A DNA stretch of 64,000 bases from Dipylidium caninum (lineage: Eukaryota > Platyhelminthes > Cestoda > Cyclophyllidea > Dipylidiidae): the NCBI GenBank assembly GCA_017562135.1, contig QEYB01000911.1, positions 372,001 through 436,000 on the forward strand, written 5' to 3'. The position numbers and the translations under genes were made by a program. This document shows, piece after piece, positions 12,401-24,281 of the stretch; the stretch's first letter is position 1; the number at the start of each line of letters is the position of its first letter. The notes under the pieces were generated by a model. It searched no databases and had not been told where the DNA came from. It was given only the letters and a program-made list of their open reading frames with translations.

Positions 12401-13513
12401 AACGCTTCCTCCAACAAGGCACCAATCTCTTCCCCAACAGCAGAAAGGGTTCCCCAACGACCGGAACGACCTAAAACCCTTCTTTCCTCGTCAGCTTCTT
12501 TCCAAGTAGAGGATCACCATCGCCGATACCAGCCGAACACACCGTTGATGTGTTACTCGAACAGCCGCGACGCCCCTCCCCAGAGACGAAACGGTGGGGC
12601 GGCCAGTTACTCTCGAACCCCCACGCCGAGTCGGTCAATGCGACCGCAGCAGACAGGAAGTGCGATCAGCGGCGGTGGTGGCGGTGGCGGCGGAGGGTTA
12701 CTCTTTACTGCCTCGATGACGTTCACACCCTCCGCCACTTCGACGATGTCTACCGGGCCGTCGAATGCGGTTCTTTTGACGGGAGTGGGCTCACCAGAGA
12801 GGAATCTATTCGGAAGGTCCAGCCAACAACATCAAAACATGTTGCCGCAACAGCAGAATGACTTTCACAAATGCCTCGCCTACACCTCAGTCTCTTCCGC
12901 ACCCCGAAGAGACAAAGAGGTCAGTGGCTAACTCACGTCACCTCTGCGATTTCAGTGAGGACCACCAGAGGTGTTAAATCGGCATCCTGCTCAAACATTG
13001 CCATGGTCCTAGTGCAAACTAAGTCTCTTCTTCCCGTATAATCCTTAAATGTTCCGTTGCTCTCCGGAGCAGACAGTAGAGGGTGGGAGGGGAAAATTGG
13101 TTGTCACATCCACACCCACCTTTCTGTCTCAATCGGTGGCAGACGGGATCCAGTCTGCTTCTTCCCGCCTTAGCCAGAGCACCGTGGAATAGACTCAGTG
13201 AAGGCGCCGTTCTAGTGTAACTGATGCATAGTTTCAATCGAGCGTCGTCTCAACCTCCCATTCGAATGTAAAAGGGGTGCGATGCAATGCCCTCTGCCCC
13301 CGAATCACCACGTTTTCGCCTCCCCTACGTGGGGACGATTCTTCCTCATCTAAGTAGGCAATTTGTCAGCAATATGTTTACTCACAGCTCATTTCTTACG
13401 AGTAATTTGACCTAATCCTGCCTCATCTTATTTGACTCTAGGAGAGATTATACATATTCTCCAAAAAGGCTCAAACACCGACGGAGAAGAGGGCCGCCAA
13501 CGCGATGCCCTAG
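447..13513 (+). CDS. FERM-domain protein with a very long low-complexity C-terminal tail (5' partial)
   Basis: Exons I can place: 447-544, 618-679, 3368-3455, 4653-4735, 5409-5454, about 6055-7071, 7148-8077, 8290-about 8585, 9429-9527, 9608-9929, 10973-11241, about 11380-12331, 12401-12919 and 13442-13513. The first two join in phase to give FYLQLRQDVLTKQLKLASKQ followed by AYSLQAEYGDF, the usual FERM F2 wording. The exons at 3.4 and 4.7 kb give WEDIKDLAYSRKTFTIQL and DARYLWNFCIQMHNSYIHYW, typical of the F3 lobe. FERM domains bind membrane proteins and phosphoinositides at the cell cortex. After the FERM block come well over 1300 residues rich in Ser, Gln, His and Thr, with no domain I recognise. 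The protein ends AQTPTEKRAANAMP. The F1 lobe lies left of the window. Exons between 680 and 3367 and between 8586 and 9428 are unresolved, and the acceptors near 6055 and 11380 are ambiguous. The subfamily (FRMD-like, PTPN14/21-like or Expanded-like) is not decided; no phosphatase or PDZ domain is visible. Confidence 0.75.
680..3367 (+). other. Unresolved stretch inside the FERM gene (rest of F2 and start of F3 expected)
   Basis: The F2 exon ends at 679 with a GT donor and the next sure exon begins at 3368. About 60-120 residues of the FERM domain should be encoded here, but I could not place those exons in phase. One short open block after a good acceptor (1491-1573, ending in a stop) and an antisense open frame (1110-1330) are present; neither looks like FERM sequence. 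The open frames at 2021-2574 overlap in two frames and look non-coding. Confidence 0.4.
1110..1330 (-). CDS. Possible antisense exon inside the FERM gene
   Basis: An open frame of about 73 codons on the minus strand includes EVIPDGVILSDAAELAVTPN and ends RCRLFLQVHEKA before a stop. Its composition is balanced and protein-like, unlike the nearby shadow frames, and it begins just after a possible AG acceptor (ATAAG). I do not recognise the sequence and found no upstream exon. It could be the last exon of a nested gene, an old insertion, or chance. Confidence 0.25.
3490..3520. repeat. Left terminal inverted repeat of mariner copy 1
   Basis: About 27 bases pair with the right end at 4561-4587 with a few mismatches. 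Both ends abut TA. Confidence 0.75.
4561..4587. repeat. Right terminal inverted repeat of mariner copy 1
   Basis: Reverse complement of the left end (core GGAAACTAYGAAAYGGGCG), closing on TA. Confidence 0.75.
6055..8077 (+). CDS. Two largest tail exons of the FERM protein (76-nt intron between)
   Basis: Exon 6055-7071 and exon 7148-8077 join in phase across a 76-nt intron (7072-7147, GTGTGA to CTTAG). Together they encode about 650 residues of low-complexity sequence: a His cluster after PALPRKK, Ser/Asp runs (ESSSGSSSDSEFDSD), a Gln run near 7605-7640, and Ser/Thr blocks. Such tails are usually disordered and carry phosphorylation and docking sites; that role is inferred. The antisense open frames here are shadows of the biased composition. 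Confidence 0.75.
11344..12919 (+). CDS. Cys/His- and acid-rich tail exons of the FERM protein
   Basis: The first exon (to 12331) encodes DFSFEEYRFSQRPQRRN, then a Cys/His-rich stretch (CHRHQHCPHRDHRKCHFG), a basic stretch, CCSYCSVSPRHRYMEKAKS, and a run of Glu and Asp about 15 long. The second (12401-12919) holds a Gly run and TPTPSRSMRPQQ. The intron 12332-12400 is 69 nt and phase 0. The start of the first exon is uncertain: AG at 11345 gives the wrong phase for the preceding exon, and an AG near 11380 gives the right one. The Cys/His spacing fits no zinc finger I know. Confidence 0.65.
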
Positions 13514-14036
13514 AACCCTCATTTTTCTCTGACATGTTTCCCATTTGCCTAATCATCGCCTTTACATGGTTACGCCATCATTGGGAAATCATCACTGTCT
13601 CAGGCCTCCTTTTGTCCTGGGGTTTCGCGGGATTGTTAATGAGCATTGGGGGAAGAACATATAAACAAAAATTGCCTTCAGAAATGTTTCTTAATTTTTA
13701 GTGAAAATTCCGACGTGCACCACGTACGGCGTACCTTCCTCACCTGTTGTTAACTAAAAAATACTAGCATCAGACGACAACTTCAAGTAGTAAATTAGTA
13801 AACAAAAATATCAACGTATTCCGACTCTACCTTGAGAGGAATTGCTTAGAACTCGGCAATGATATTCAACAACTGAATCTCTAAGATTGGGACAAGTCAA
13901 AAATATGCATATATACATACATATATACTATGTACAAGGCGTCGCCACCACAGGGAGAAAGTGGCGCTAACAAAGGGAAGCAACCTCGAAAACCCAAAAC
14001 AAAATCGCAGACACGTACATAAGGTGGGGAAAAAGA
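13514..14036. other. Intergenic gap between convergent FERM and BEN genes
   Basis: About 0.5 kb. The 13432-13701 open frame overlaps the FERM last exon in another frame and continues into AT-rich 3' sequence. A short TA-rich microsatellite lies at about 13903-13930. No other gene seen. Confidence 0.6.
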
Positions 14037-17000
14037 TTAGGAGGTGGGTGGGAAGGTGACGTTAGATAAGGGCGGAACCGAACTATGTAACGGCACGAAA
14101 GAGACAGGCGTGTGGGCAGTGTCAAGATCGAGGCAGAGGGGCTTTGCGTCGTCTGCCTCTCCTCTCCCGTTGGGAGTGCTGGAAGCGGCGGCAGGCCCTT
14201 CCACCGCGACTGCGTCTTCACCATATTTCCGCATGAGACGACGCAGATCCTTGCACTTTTGCGCCATCCGTGCACGGACCTTCACGGGATTCACTCCAAA
14301 ACGTTGATTGATCTTTGCTTTTAGGCGGAGCAGGGACCAAATAAGTAATTTGATTAAATTCATCTTTTGGTTTGTTACAAAATTCCTTTGCACTAACTTG
14401 TATGCAAGAAGGTATACATCAAATTAATCTCATAATTTTCGCTGGATATTTAGTGTCTCTTCAGACTTCTTTTGTTAGTCTCGCAGACCTTCATCGCGCT
14501 GATTGCATGGCATTACTACGACTCAATAAATAGTAGTTTCCTTTCAGGACAAGGTTTATAATCGAGGAGCGGATATAAGGTTGTTAATTCTCTCAGAGGA
14601 GGTTCGTTTAACATCGCTTCGAGTAAAAACTGACAGAAGAAAAACGTAAATGTTGAGGAGAACACACGAAAACTCTTACACCCGGGAATATCCGAACACC
14701 TTTTATTCAAAATTATGTTTTTTGGACGCACGTGTGTGGGTTTGTGTCAATCATATGGGAAGGGCAAGTGAATACAGGTGCAAAATGAGGTACGCCAACT
14801 TATTTGACCGATTTAAATATTCTACTCTTGCGAAATAAGTAGTAAATATATAATCTAAAAACACCGAATCTCGCACATCCTTACAAAAAGCGATGTCCAA
14901 ATTCATTCTAAAAAACAGATATTATGGTTCGTTCAACAAGTAGGCTCAACAGTTCACAACGATGCCTTAAGTTTTCAGTTTTTATTAAAACATTGACTTC
15001 TGTTGACTCATCTCCAAGTGTGCAACAAAGCAAAACAAAGTTTTCCCACAAATCAGTTATACAACGCATTGAATGTGATCAGCATCCACAACAAAGAGGT
15101 CAATTGATTCCTGTCAGGTGGAAAATGTGACCTAATGTCGAGCATTTGATTCCAATACTCGTTGCAATTCAAAGTCTCACTCGAAGATCATTAATCTACC
15201 TGGAAAACTAATCAGGACAGTGCATGCTAGGAAGAACAGATATGATAAGTCGGGAGTAGGTTACAGGAAAGAAATTATTTACTTCTAATAACAAGCATTC
15301 ATTGCAGATGAATCACTGTACTCAATACGGTACAGTTGAGTTAATGAATGCAACAGCACCGAGATGCTCATATAAGACTTACTGACAATATAATGAACGA
15401 GACGGGTAGGCAGACGGTCCCTAGCCTCGCCACCGACAGGTGACTGACGTCCGTACACCGTTGAGTGGGCCATTTGCCAACGCGTAAATAGACAGGACAT
15501 AAGGGCGCAGGTGGCGCGAGTCCAACCCTTGGATTCAAGGAAGATCTGCCAGAAGCGCTCGCGTCGCTCTGTCATGGAAGAGAGGATCTGCGCCTCTATT
15601 TGTTGAATCACATCCTCGGACAAGAGACTCGTCGCCTCAGTTCGGGTTCGCGTGCGCCGGGGCCGGCCTCCCACAGACGTGATGCAATCCTCGCCGTCCT
15701 CCTCGCCTTCTTCTTCAAGTGAACTCAACGGAGGCAGTGGTGCCAATTTCACCAGATCCGGTGTTTCAAGGCCTGGTGGCTCACCTGATGTTGTGAAGTT
15801 AAAGAGCAAGTGAGAGGGCTAGCGCGTACGCTATTACGCATAAGAATAACATTAACCATACATATACGTGGGTAGGAACCACTACCCACCTGAACGAAAG
15901 CAAGGCTTTGCTATAGCAATGAAAATATTCTATACAATAGCGGGGAATATAAAAAAGATAAGTTGGAGCAAAAGTTGTCTCTACTTTTTAATACAAAAGA
16001 TTTAATTGAATGATTTTTTGTCAAATAAATTTCCTCTCGCCTCCTCCCCGCACTCTCCAATAACACAGGGAGTGTATGAAAAGTGATAACTTCACTACGC
16101 CTTTCAACGCCCAACGACCGACAGCAATTCGTGGCGGGAAGACCAGAAAGTGCACAAGTCCTCAACATTCTAGTGGCATACCAAGTGGCCTCTAAGAAGG
16201 ATCATTACTTTCCCTTGGGAAACGTACGCAAAATATAAAGTAATGCTCGACCATCTACCATCTATTATCAAAATCCGAAAGTCAAAGAAAATACCCGAAA
16301 TTCTCTTAACACTGTTACGCAGAGAAAATAGTAAAATGATTATGAGTATGTGGAGAATCTAACAGGTTCATGGCTTACCTGGATTTTGAGGAACTGTAAC
16401 TGGCAATTGAGTAAGAACTGACGAGGAAGTTTCAGTTGCCGGTAAAGCGGACGCTGAGTCTACAAAAAGAAAAATTGTAACAAAAATGAAAGAGGCACCG
16501 ATTAAACTATGCATAATGCGCAGATAACCAAACCTTCGCTTAAATAAGCCTTGAGGGCGATAGCCACCTATTTCTGTACCAAGTGTGGAACATGTTGTCG
16601 TACTGAATCGTTTTACAAGTTCCCAAGACTACACCGAAAAACCTCTTCCAGATATTATTGGTGACCTTCTCTAATCAACTAAATCCTCACTATGTAAATG
16701 GGTTAGGAAAGGTAATAGAAAAACATACGGAGAAATGAATTCAAAAATTTTAACACAGCGGAGGACTCGGGAGGCAGGGAGGTGGGTGGTGGCAGGGCGG
16801 AAGGTAGGGATAACAGCCCAACGGGTGAGATCACAGCATCACTACCATCCGAAACTGCCATTGCAGTAGCTTCGTCTTCACTTTTAACATTCATTGGTCG
16901 ACCATCCATCGTATCCTTGCCACCTTCTGCAAACATCTTAAGATAAACCCGAAAGGCATCAGCTTACCTCGGATTATAACATGAAGATTGGATGGAGTAA

Positions 17001-18600
17001 ACTCACCGCCGACCGAATGGTGCCTCGGATTAGTTCTGGAAGTCTGTCCTGCAGCATACAATTGCGCTGCTCTAGTATTGCCAATTGGGAACGTAATTGA
17101 CTAAGCTGACCCGACATCTGTCGGATTATTGACACCAGTGATTCCCTTGGCAGATCCTAAAAAAAGTAGATTTTAAACGATCGATCATTTAGGAAGTTGA
17201 ACATCCCAGGGAAAATTTTAACAGTCTTTGAAATAAGAGAGGACATCCGTGACCCGGCCGCGAATATTACAGGGACAATGAATGAGTCACTGCCAACCCA
17301 CGTAGTCTTGAGATTGTGTTTGCGTGTGTGCACGTGTGTTTGTGCGCCTGTCACTCCAACACAGGTACACGCACACCCCTCTCTAAAGTAGTGTATGTAC
17401 ATGCATGTGTATGCGCGTGTGTTTCTCACTCCTGCTAGAAACAAATGTTAGGCACATTGATTAGGGTAAACTTAATCGTCCACAAATAAAGCATGTGTAT
17501 TTCTGATACATACCATCAAATGTGAATCAGTAAAAACAGATAAGCATTATATTTTCAATTGCAAGGTTGAAAGTATCTTCTCTGGAAATAAGTGATTAGT
17601 CTAAATAAGGTGTGTGCACGATGCTCCCCCGTGCAGTCTTTCCACGAACATAGGCATTCAGAGGTGGGTCCTAGGAAAAAGGGAATTTTGTATTACTATT
17701 TATATTCTACAGATATTTACTTTCACAAAAAGTGGAGATGCGACCATCTTTCCCGAGTTACTGTAAAGTTTCTTAACTTCGTTGTACGCAGTAGAGGCTA
17801 TTAACATAACCGAGATGGATGCGGTGAAATGCAAGGCCATATACACATATGTATAACGTCCAAATGGCTCTATGAAGTGGCAAACTTCTAGAAAAAGCCA
17901 TTAGGCAAACGTGGACTTTAAATTTCCTAAAAGAGACCTTATCTGCGTTTGATTCAACTTTCAACGGAAAGCAAACAAGCGGTCGCAGTCATTGGCTGGC
18001 AACACACAAAGGAACACATGAAATGAACAGATATGTGGTATTAGCAGTGTGCCGGCAGAAACACCACATACATACGTACATACACACTGGTTTAGGTCGA
18101 TAATTGTGTGTGTGTGTGCTTGCGCATGTGTTTGCATTCGTGCTGCGTGTGTGTGTGTATGTACATGCGTGTGTGCGTATGCGTGTGTCAGTCCTGAGGG
18201 TGCGAAGACGACAGTGTGCACAACCGAAAGCAAGTGTATGTGTGGGTTTTTGAATAGTCGTAAAGGTGTGTTTGCATTTGCGTACACAAGAGCGATCAAC
18301 GCCCCCGATAAAACGCAAAATTTAGAGGATATGCAGTTAGAAAAAGACACTGCAGAACCTATCTGTCCTTATTGTGCGATCATGTTACAAATAATCAATA
18401 GTAAATTAGTTTTAAGCATTGAAATAACCATCTATGTAAAGAAGGTATTTTAATCTGTCCCAATGGAATTTAATTGGAAACGACTACAAGGAAATAATGA
18501 AATAGTAAAAATTAGCGATTAACAAAAGTTAATGATGAGGACCCCAAGGACTAACCTTATGCCTGGGAGGGGGAATAAGGACTCTGTGCCACAAATTCAT
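14037..18600 (-). CDS. BEN-domain protein with N-terminal coiled coil
   Basis: Six exons join in phase: 18556-18600, 17007-17156, 16729-16936, 16379-16459, 15383-15784 and 14037-14317, giving 388 residues. It starts MNLWHRVLIPPPRHK. A coiled-coil exon follows (RQMSGQLSQLRSQLAILEQ), then a Ser/Pro-rich linker, an acidic stretch (SLEEEGEEDGED), and a C-terminal block of about 75 residues: CALMSCLFTRWQMAHSTVYG, then RLVHYIVTKINQRFGV, then RMAQKCKDLRRLMRKYG. Helix spacing, the mid-domain G(R), and the closing QKCxDLRR fit the BEN domain, which binds DNA or proteins in chromatin repressors and insulator-type adaptors; coiled coil plus BEN resembles BEND5/6-type proteins. The domain is split by a phase 1 intron (14318-15382). 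The first exon rests on a single ATG and phase match, so upstream exons cannot be excluded. The acceptor of the last exon (CCTAAAAG) is weak. Confidence 0.72.
17290..17420. repeat. TG/CA-rich microsatellite
   Basis: Degenerate TG and GTGTGC runs in intron 1 of the BEN gene, which create spurious open frames. Confidence 0.6.
18055..18250. repeat. TG/CA-rich microsatellite
   Basis: Imperfect (TG)n with ATG interruptions, again in BEN gene intron 1. The open frames on both strands here (Cys/Val and Thr/His repeats) are repeat artefacts. Confidence 0.7.
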
Positions 18601-20035
18601 GTAAAAAGATGTTAGCCCAGCTGATCCCGAATTCGGTGCGGAAAGAAAAAATATTTCTTCTTACAGAGTAGGAGCAAGCATTCAAACAAACTGATTAAAC
18701 TCCAAATTTCTCAAATAGTAAAAAAGTGCCCAATTATAAAAAAAGCAGAAATGCTCACATCTTGTGCGAAATATAGCAAAGTGCATTATATTCGCCGAGT
18801 AACTTCTTATATTAGGTAAACATGTCTAAAACAGGCTAGAATGGTTCGCAACCCATAAACTAAGATAACAGTCAACAAATATATAAAAGGATAGAATAAG
18901 AAAACCTAACGCCTTGCAGCTAATGGGATGTATAATGGAAGAAAAGTGTTGGTGTGTGATAGCATATGAGGCAATATTTAGATGTAAGGGCTAAAGGTCA
19001 AATTACAACAGTGAACCCAGCTAAAGCCATAGTATCAAAATGAGAGTATGGATTTTCGCATGGTAAAACCCTTGTATTAAGCACAAAACTACGAGTATTA
19101 CCGAGACGCCGCCCATTTAGGATAAGAATGGGAAGATAGCATCACCCTGTTTGCGCCCAAGGAATACAGGGCAGTTGAAAGGAAGGCAACATAACGCTTC
19201 AACGTACCAGCAAAAAATCGGAGTCTAAAGATCCTTCCCCACCGACCGATTGCATTTATTTCCCCGCTCGGGTGACAGTCAACAATGCAGTACGCGAAAA
19301 AGCAGTTGGAGGTGGCTCCAGATAAAACCTTGGCGATTCAAGATGCGTTAAACAACACCCCGAGGGTTTTATAAATAATGTTGAAAACTTAAATCCACAA
19401 TTGATAAACCGCAATTCGCATTGTAGGAAAAAAGTACAGATATTAGTCAATCGCAATAACCTAAATTAAAAATTAAAAAAGTCTATTTAAACTATAAAGT
19501 ATATTTTAATTTTAAAAAATTATTTTCACGTTTGGTGGTTAATTTTATAGCATTCGCTTTTACGTGATCCAGCATTTAACCCTATGACTCCGCGGGTATA
19601 TAAACGCGGCGGCAGGTATGAATGTGCTGGAGTTTTCGTCAACTGCGCGGGTAATTATCCGTTGAGGCTTCCCTTTTCGGTATTTTTCTTACCTTAGCTT
19701 GTCTTTTTTTGATTGCTTGCGTTTGGGAGCCGTGCCTCGTTGTGTGCGTTTGTGTCTAGGATGTGCCAATTTTTGACCACGCCTTATAATGTAGTTTCGC
19801 GCTGAAATAACCTAACAAATTCATTCACATCGACGCTTTTGATTGTTATTGACATATTAATAAATTTCAATTTATTCTGCTTAGTTAATTTGCTTTGCTT
19901 AGATTTCTCCAATAACCAGTACAATTTATTAATTTTTCGGCTATATTGAAGCCAACTAAATACTTAAAATCTCAAATCGGATTTCCGCATCTTATTTTAT
20001 TTTTTTACATCTTTCTCCACTTTTCTTAGAATTTC
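18601..20035. other. Divergent intergenic region between BEN and C19orf44-like genes
   Basis: About 1.4 kb, AT-rich except for a GC-rich island around 19580-19680 that holds a TATA element. No coding exon recognised. It probably holds promoters for both flanking genes. Confidence 0.6.
19597..19604 (+). promoter_or_regulatory. TATA-box-like element
   Basis: TATATAAA embedded in a GC-rich setting (CGCGGG before, CGCGGC after). It is 0.43 kb before the start codon of the C19orf44-like gene. The core is near-palindromic, so it could serve either direction. Function is inferred from sequence only. Confidence 0.45.
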
Positions 20036-23000
20036 ATGTCTCGCAAAGATAAATCTGTCTCTTCACTTCACACACTTCGAGCAGCCGAAAACAGGGAATT
20101 TGAAAACGAATTAAATGCACGTATAACTTATGCTAATATTTGGTTTAGGCTTATCTTAACTCACTTTCGAATTCAAACACGCAAAACGTTCTAAACCCAG
20201 TTCAAGCCTCCCAAGTATCTTCAATTGGTGCCTCATTTCTGAAAAAAAGCCTTTCGACTAAGTCTGTCGAGGGGGAATGAGTTGATAATGATTACTTTTC
20301 TTACAGTTCTTATTGTCAAATGCTATCAAACTATTTATTTACTATATTCCTATGAAGTTGGAAGATGTTGAAAATTACATTTAGTTCATTTAACGATAGA
20401 GGACTGTCAGGCTATTTGCAGTAACAAATTTATTATAACTTAACGTTTCGCACTTATCTTTTTAGAGCCACTGAACTAAACAAAACCCACTCCTTGAAAC
20501 TGGGTATGTGGTAGATTCTAGCTGATCTATTCTAATTTTCCTCACTTTGAACTTTTCCTTGAGATATCCGCATCCCCGTTTACATTCGGTACTTCTAATA
20601 TCGCATGTGATCTTTACTCTCTATAGTATACTCAATTTTGTGCTGCATTGTCTTTGAAAAGCGCTATACTTCGACATTTACCACTCTTTGAATTATGCTG
20701 TCGCTATAGAAATAGAAGATGAATTACTTGAAACTGAAACTCAAACCAATAAGTCTTCTAGAGGTCGTTCAATCAAAAAGAAGTCATTCTCACCTTATCT
20801 TCTCTCCTCGACTCCTATTTCCGTATGTTAATTACCAATATCCTGAAGCAGTTGTTCTTATAAATACGTTGCGCTAGTATTTTACAGGACTCCAATGGCT
20901 TTTCTGTTTGACCTCTTGAGACGCATTTGCTTTTCTTGTGATTATTAATTGGAATTCTTATATGGGTCGTTAAGAATAAATAATGATAGTATTGTTTTAG
21001 TGTAAATTAAGTCAAAGTTTGGGCTCTGTCGATGGTGAGGAAGAAGAAAAGGGTCCGGACCCAGTTTGTTCCAGCTCCCTTGTATCGCTTAGTGTTTCGG
21101 AGAGCGGATCCTCGACTGGTCGATCCATGACACAGCGACGCACTCATCCGCAAGTCTCTTCTAGGCCTTCATCTAAAAAAGGTCTGCTTTCTTCTGGCCG
21201 CTTTCGCCTATCATATATATTAACTTTTATTTCTGCATTGCATCCTATCATTCGACTGTCCTGGCACATGGCGTTGAAGACCATGTCAGAACGGCAAAAT
21301 GTATATCTTTGAGGCATTTTTATTCATTCTGGTGAACGATAATGACCGAATTTCGAGAAACAGGTATGCGTAGACAAGGCACCTGGGTATGAAGTCAGCA
21401 GTGTTTCTTCCCCTCCTTTCAAAAGCCTCATAGTTGAGGAAATTACACATTTTGAAAGAAATGTCGATTATTCTATTTTATTCATTAGCTCGGTTAAGTG
21501 ATTATGACCACTTAGTGGTGGCGACCAGTTTGAAAATTCTTTTGCATATGGACAAGATTACTCAACAGTGCTTTTAGTTCATCATTGGCCGTTTGATAGT
21601 TATAGAAGGCAGTGATACTTCGTTATCCGGTGGAGAAAATCACCAAAGCGTCGACGCATACTCAGATGATTTTGAATCATCCAATGACGAGGAAATAGAA
21701 AGGAAATCAACGAGTCCATTGAGTTTTGCAGATGAGGCGAAAGAAGCATCAGCTAAGACGATCATATCAGATGCATCCTCCACCCAAAGTGGCACCTCCA
21801 GTCAAGGTAGGTTTTCTGCAATCAATGCTAGTGACTTAAAACCCGCCAATCCACAAACCTTCTCCATTGTGTGTCCATACTTTGTGACCTCCATTATTCT
21901 TTAATGCAAACCAATCAGTAAACAGCACAAGCCATGTGGTCAAGAGGAGGTACAACCGCCTTTCCCCATCCTATGTCATTTAACTTTCGTGGTGCTCATT
22001 GCCCTGCATGCCCGCCTCTACGTAATTTTGTGTTACAACATTTGACAGAACGAAAAATAATTAAACAATTAAGGTGATTATCCTTCACCCCACTCTGTCA
22101 GCGTTCCTGGTAGGTAGAAAAGAGACAGGGTTACCAGCTAAGTGGAGGGGAATTATTCAGTCACTTTAATTTCCTTTAGTTATCTCAATCCCGAAACCCA
22201 AGATGATCGCTTCTAAGCCTCGACAAGAAATAATGGGATTTTCGAAGGAACAGGCGGGTGGCAGGAGGAGAGGATACTACTCAAAACCCACTGTATATCT
22301 GTAAGGATCCGATGTCATTGTCGTATTATCTCAAAAATACTTGTTTGTCAGCAAGCGAGTTGGTTTCCGGTAATGTGAGGATGCATGACTTGGTAGACGC
22401 GGTCCTTGATGAAAAAGGCATGACCCTTCCAGACGTTCTATTTGTGCTGAGATGAGAGGAGAATATTCTTGTGGGCAATTGGTGATCTCATTGTTAATGT
22501 GCTATTTCATGGGCCTATCATTTCCGTAGAATAGATTCATTCACACCATTAACCCTGCGATTTGATTTAAATGTTAATGAAATGGAAAATGCCTCAGTCA
22601 AAACGATGCGCCTCGTTGTAGATTTGGTGGTATTGTTATCCTCTTGAAGTAGATTCTTTTTCCGTTCTCTGAAAAAGCCCTTTGCACCTCGAAAACACCT
22701 CTCTCATGTTTGTTGTAGGCGGGAAGGCCAAAGCAGCAGCGGAAAATGTGACGCTGGCGTAATGACAGACACAAGTTCTCACTGCTGCTGTTCGACTTCC
22801 CCTCCCGTCCGCCATGATCAGGATGCATTCGTGGCTGCGGTCACCACCGCTGTCAAGCAAATTCTCTCGCGTTACTCTAATCTACAAGCCGCCCTACCCG
22901 ATGTGCTTGATACAAGTGGTGTTGTTGAAAGTAGGTCTTCTGGAATGGTAGACATCTTCCTACTGCGATAATCTCCCCTCCTAATGGTGCTCTACTTTGT

Positions 23001-24258
23001 TCCTCTTGTCGCTAAAATAATCACTCGCGCATGACAACAGACTTAGAGCCTCGTAACTTGTTGGAAGGCTGCTTTTTAATGCGTTTGACTCAGTTGTCCC
23101 TCAGCGCAGATTGCTGTTTCTTCAATCTTCCGTTGTTCCTATGGCAAATTCTACTTTTCACGACCCTATTTGCCCGGTCGGAGTTGCACTCTCCAGCATT
23201 TCAGCCGAGGTAGAAGCCTGTCCCGTCAACACTGACTTTACTAGGGCATTTGCTCTTTTATTTGAGTATGCGGCGGGACCAAAACGCTTGCTACACTTAT
23301 AGGACACTTTTTGGAATCAGGCCAGTCTAACTTTCAACAAGCGCATTGACTACTGCAATTGGTGCGTTGTTTGCAGCTGTGACGTCCTACAATCCCTGTC
23401 TCACCTTTCTGGACGATATGTTGCAGAAACAGCTCCAAATAACACAAAACTTCCTCTCCACCCAGCGTGCCATGCATGACACTCTCAGGTCAGCTCTTCA
23501 AAACTCCCTATTGCTAAACTCGATCAGCCTGCCCCTGCAACGGGTAAGTCGAAAGCCCTCTACAATTTACCTTTCCTTCCACCTGAGTTTTACGCTGCGG
23601 CACCAGCCTCTGGTTCAAGTTTCCCCAGAAAATGTGTCCACGCCTCCATGGTCCTTGCATCAAAACCTAATCTCTGATAAATGGTCAACGACCGCCAGTT
23701 GTTATTTTAGTAATAAATTAACCAAAAAAGCGGTAAATAAGGATTTACGGTTTAACAACTCAGAGTGATGACCTAACTGTCAAAGTCCAATTGTAGAAAG
23801 AGGACAATCAAGTGACCAGTCATAGAGCAGGAATAAGCGCAGTTAGGTAACGCCAACAAAAACCAATTTTCTTCAAGATTATGTTTCCGAAGATGAGATC
23901 TCAAGGGGTCGACTCACAGTCCCTCCGTTCTCAAATTGATAGTAAAAAAACGTAGCAACAAGAAGCCAGAATACGACCCCATCCCCGTGTGCTACTCAAT
24001 CGAGACTCCTCTTCGGGGACGCATACCTTCAATACCAGCTCGTGTTCGTGTTTATGTCCCCTACACCCCAAAGGCCACTGCGGTACACTTAAAGCACAGC
24101 TAGATGTGTCAATGTTCTGAAAACATCATAGTCTTTCGCATCCTTAACTAAGGTTTTCGTTTGGCTCGAAAAAAATCGCCTTACTGGTTTCCATCTTCCT
24201 CATTTCCCGCTTGTAGGATCTCCAACTACAAAAGGAGATGCGAAGGGACACCGCCTAA
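20036..24258 (+). CDS. C19orf44-like protein (DUF4614 family)
   Basis: Exons that join in phase: 20036-20116 (MSRKDKSVSSLHTLRAAENR), about 20210-20270, 20467-20503, 20709-20822, 21001-21181 and 21600-21806. The later part uses about 22711-22931, about 23114-23218, 23377-23543 and 24217-24258. Exon 6 holds VDAYSDDFESSNDEE, like the YSEDFE motif of C19orf44. Exon 23377-23543 encodes AVTSYNPCLTFLDDMLQKQL and then QITQNFLSTQRAMHDTL, matching the conserved C-terminal helix of that family. The family's molecular role is not known to me. The protein then ends DLQLQKEMRRDTA without the human C-terminal extension. At least one exon between 21806 and 22711 is missing, because the phases do not meet, and the frame of the 23.1 kb exon is uncertain. 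The gene is convergent with WDR3. Confidence 0.68.
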
Positions 24259-24275
24259 CGTGGGTTGTTTCGAAG

Positions 24276-24281
24276 AATAAA
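24276..24281 (+). terminator. Polyadenylation signal of the C19orf44-like gene
   Basis: AATAAA 18 nt after the TAA at 24256-24258, which supports the short last exon. Confidence 0.65.

Noticed and set aside
13432..13701. 89-codon frame with hydrophobic text
   Set aside because: It overlaps the last FERM exon in a different frame and runs into 3' UTR-like DNA; no supporting splice phase.
18049..18453. Cys/Val-rich open frame
   Set aside because: Translation of a TG microsatellite.
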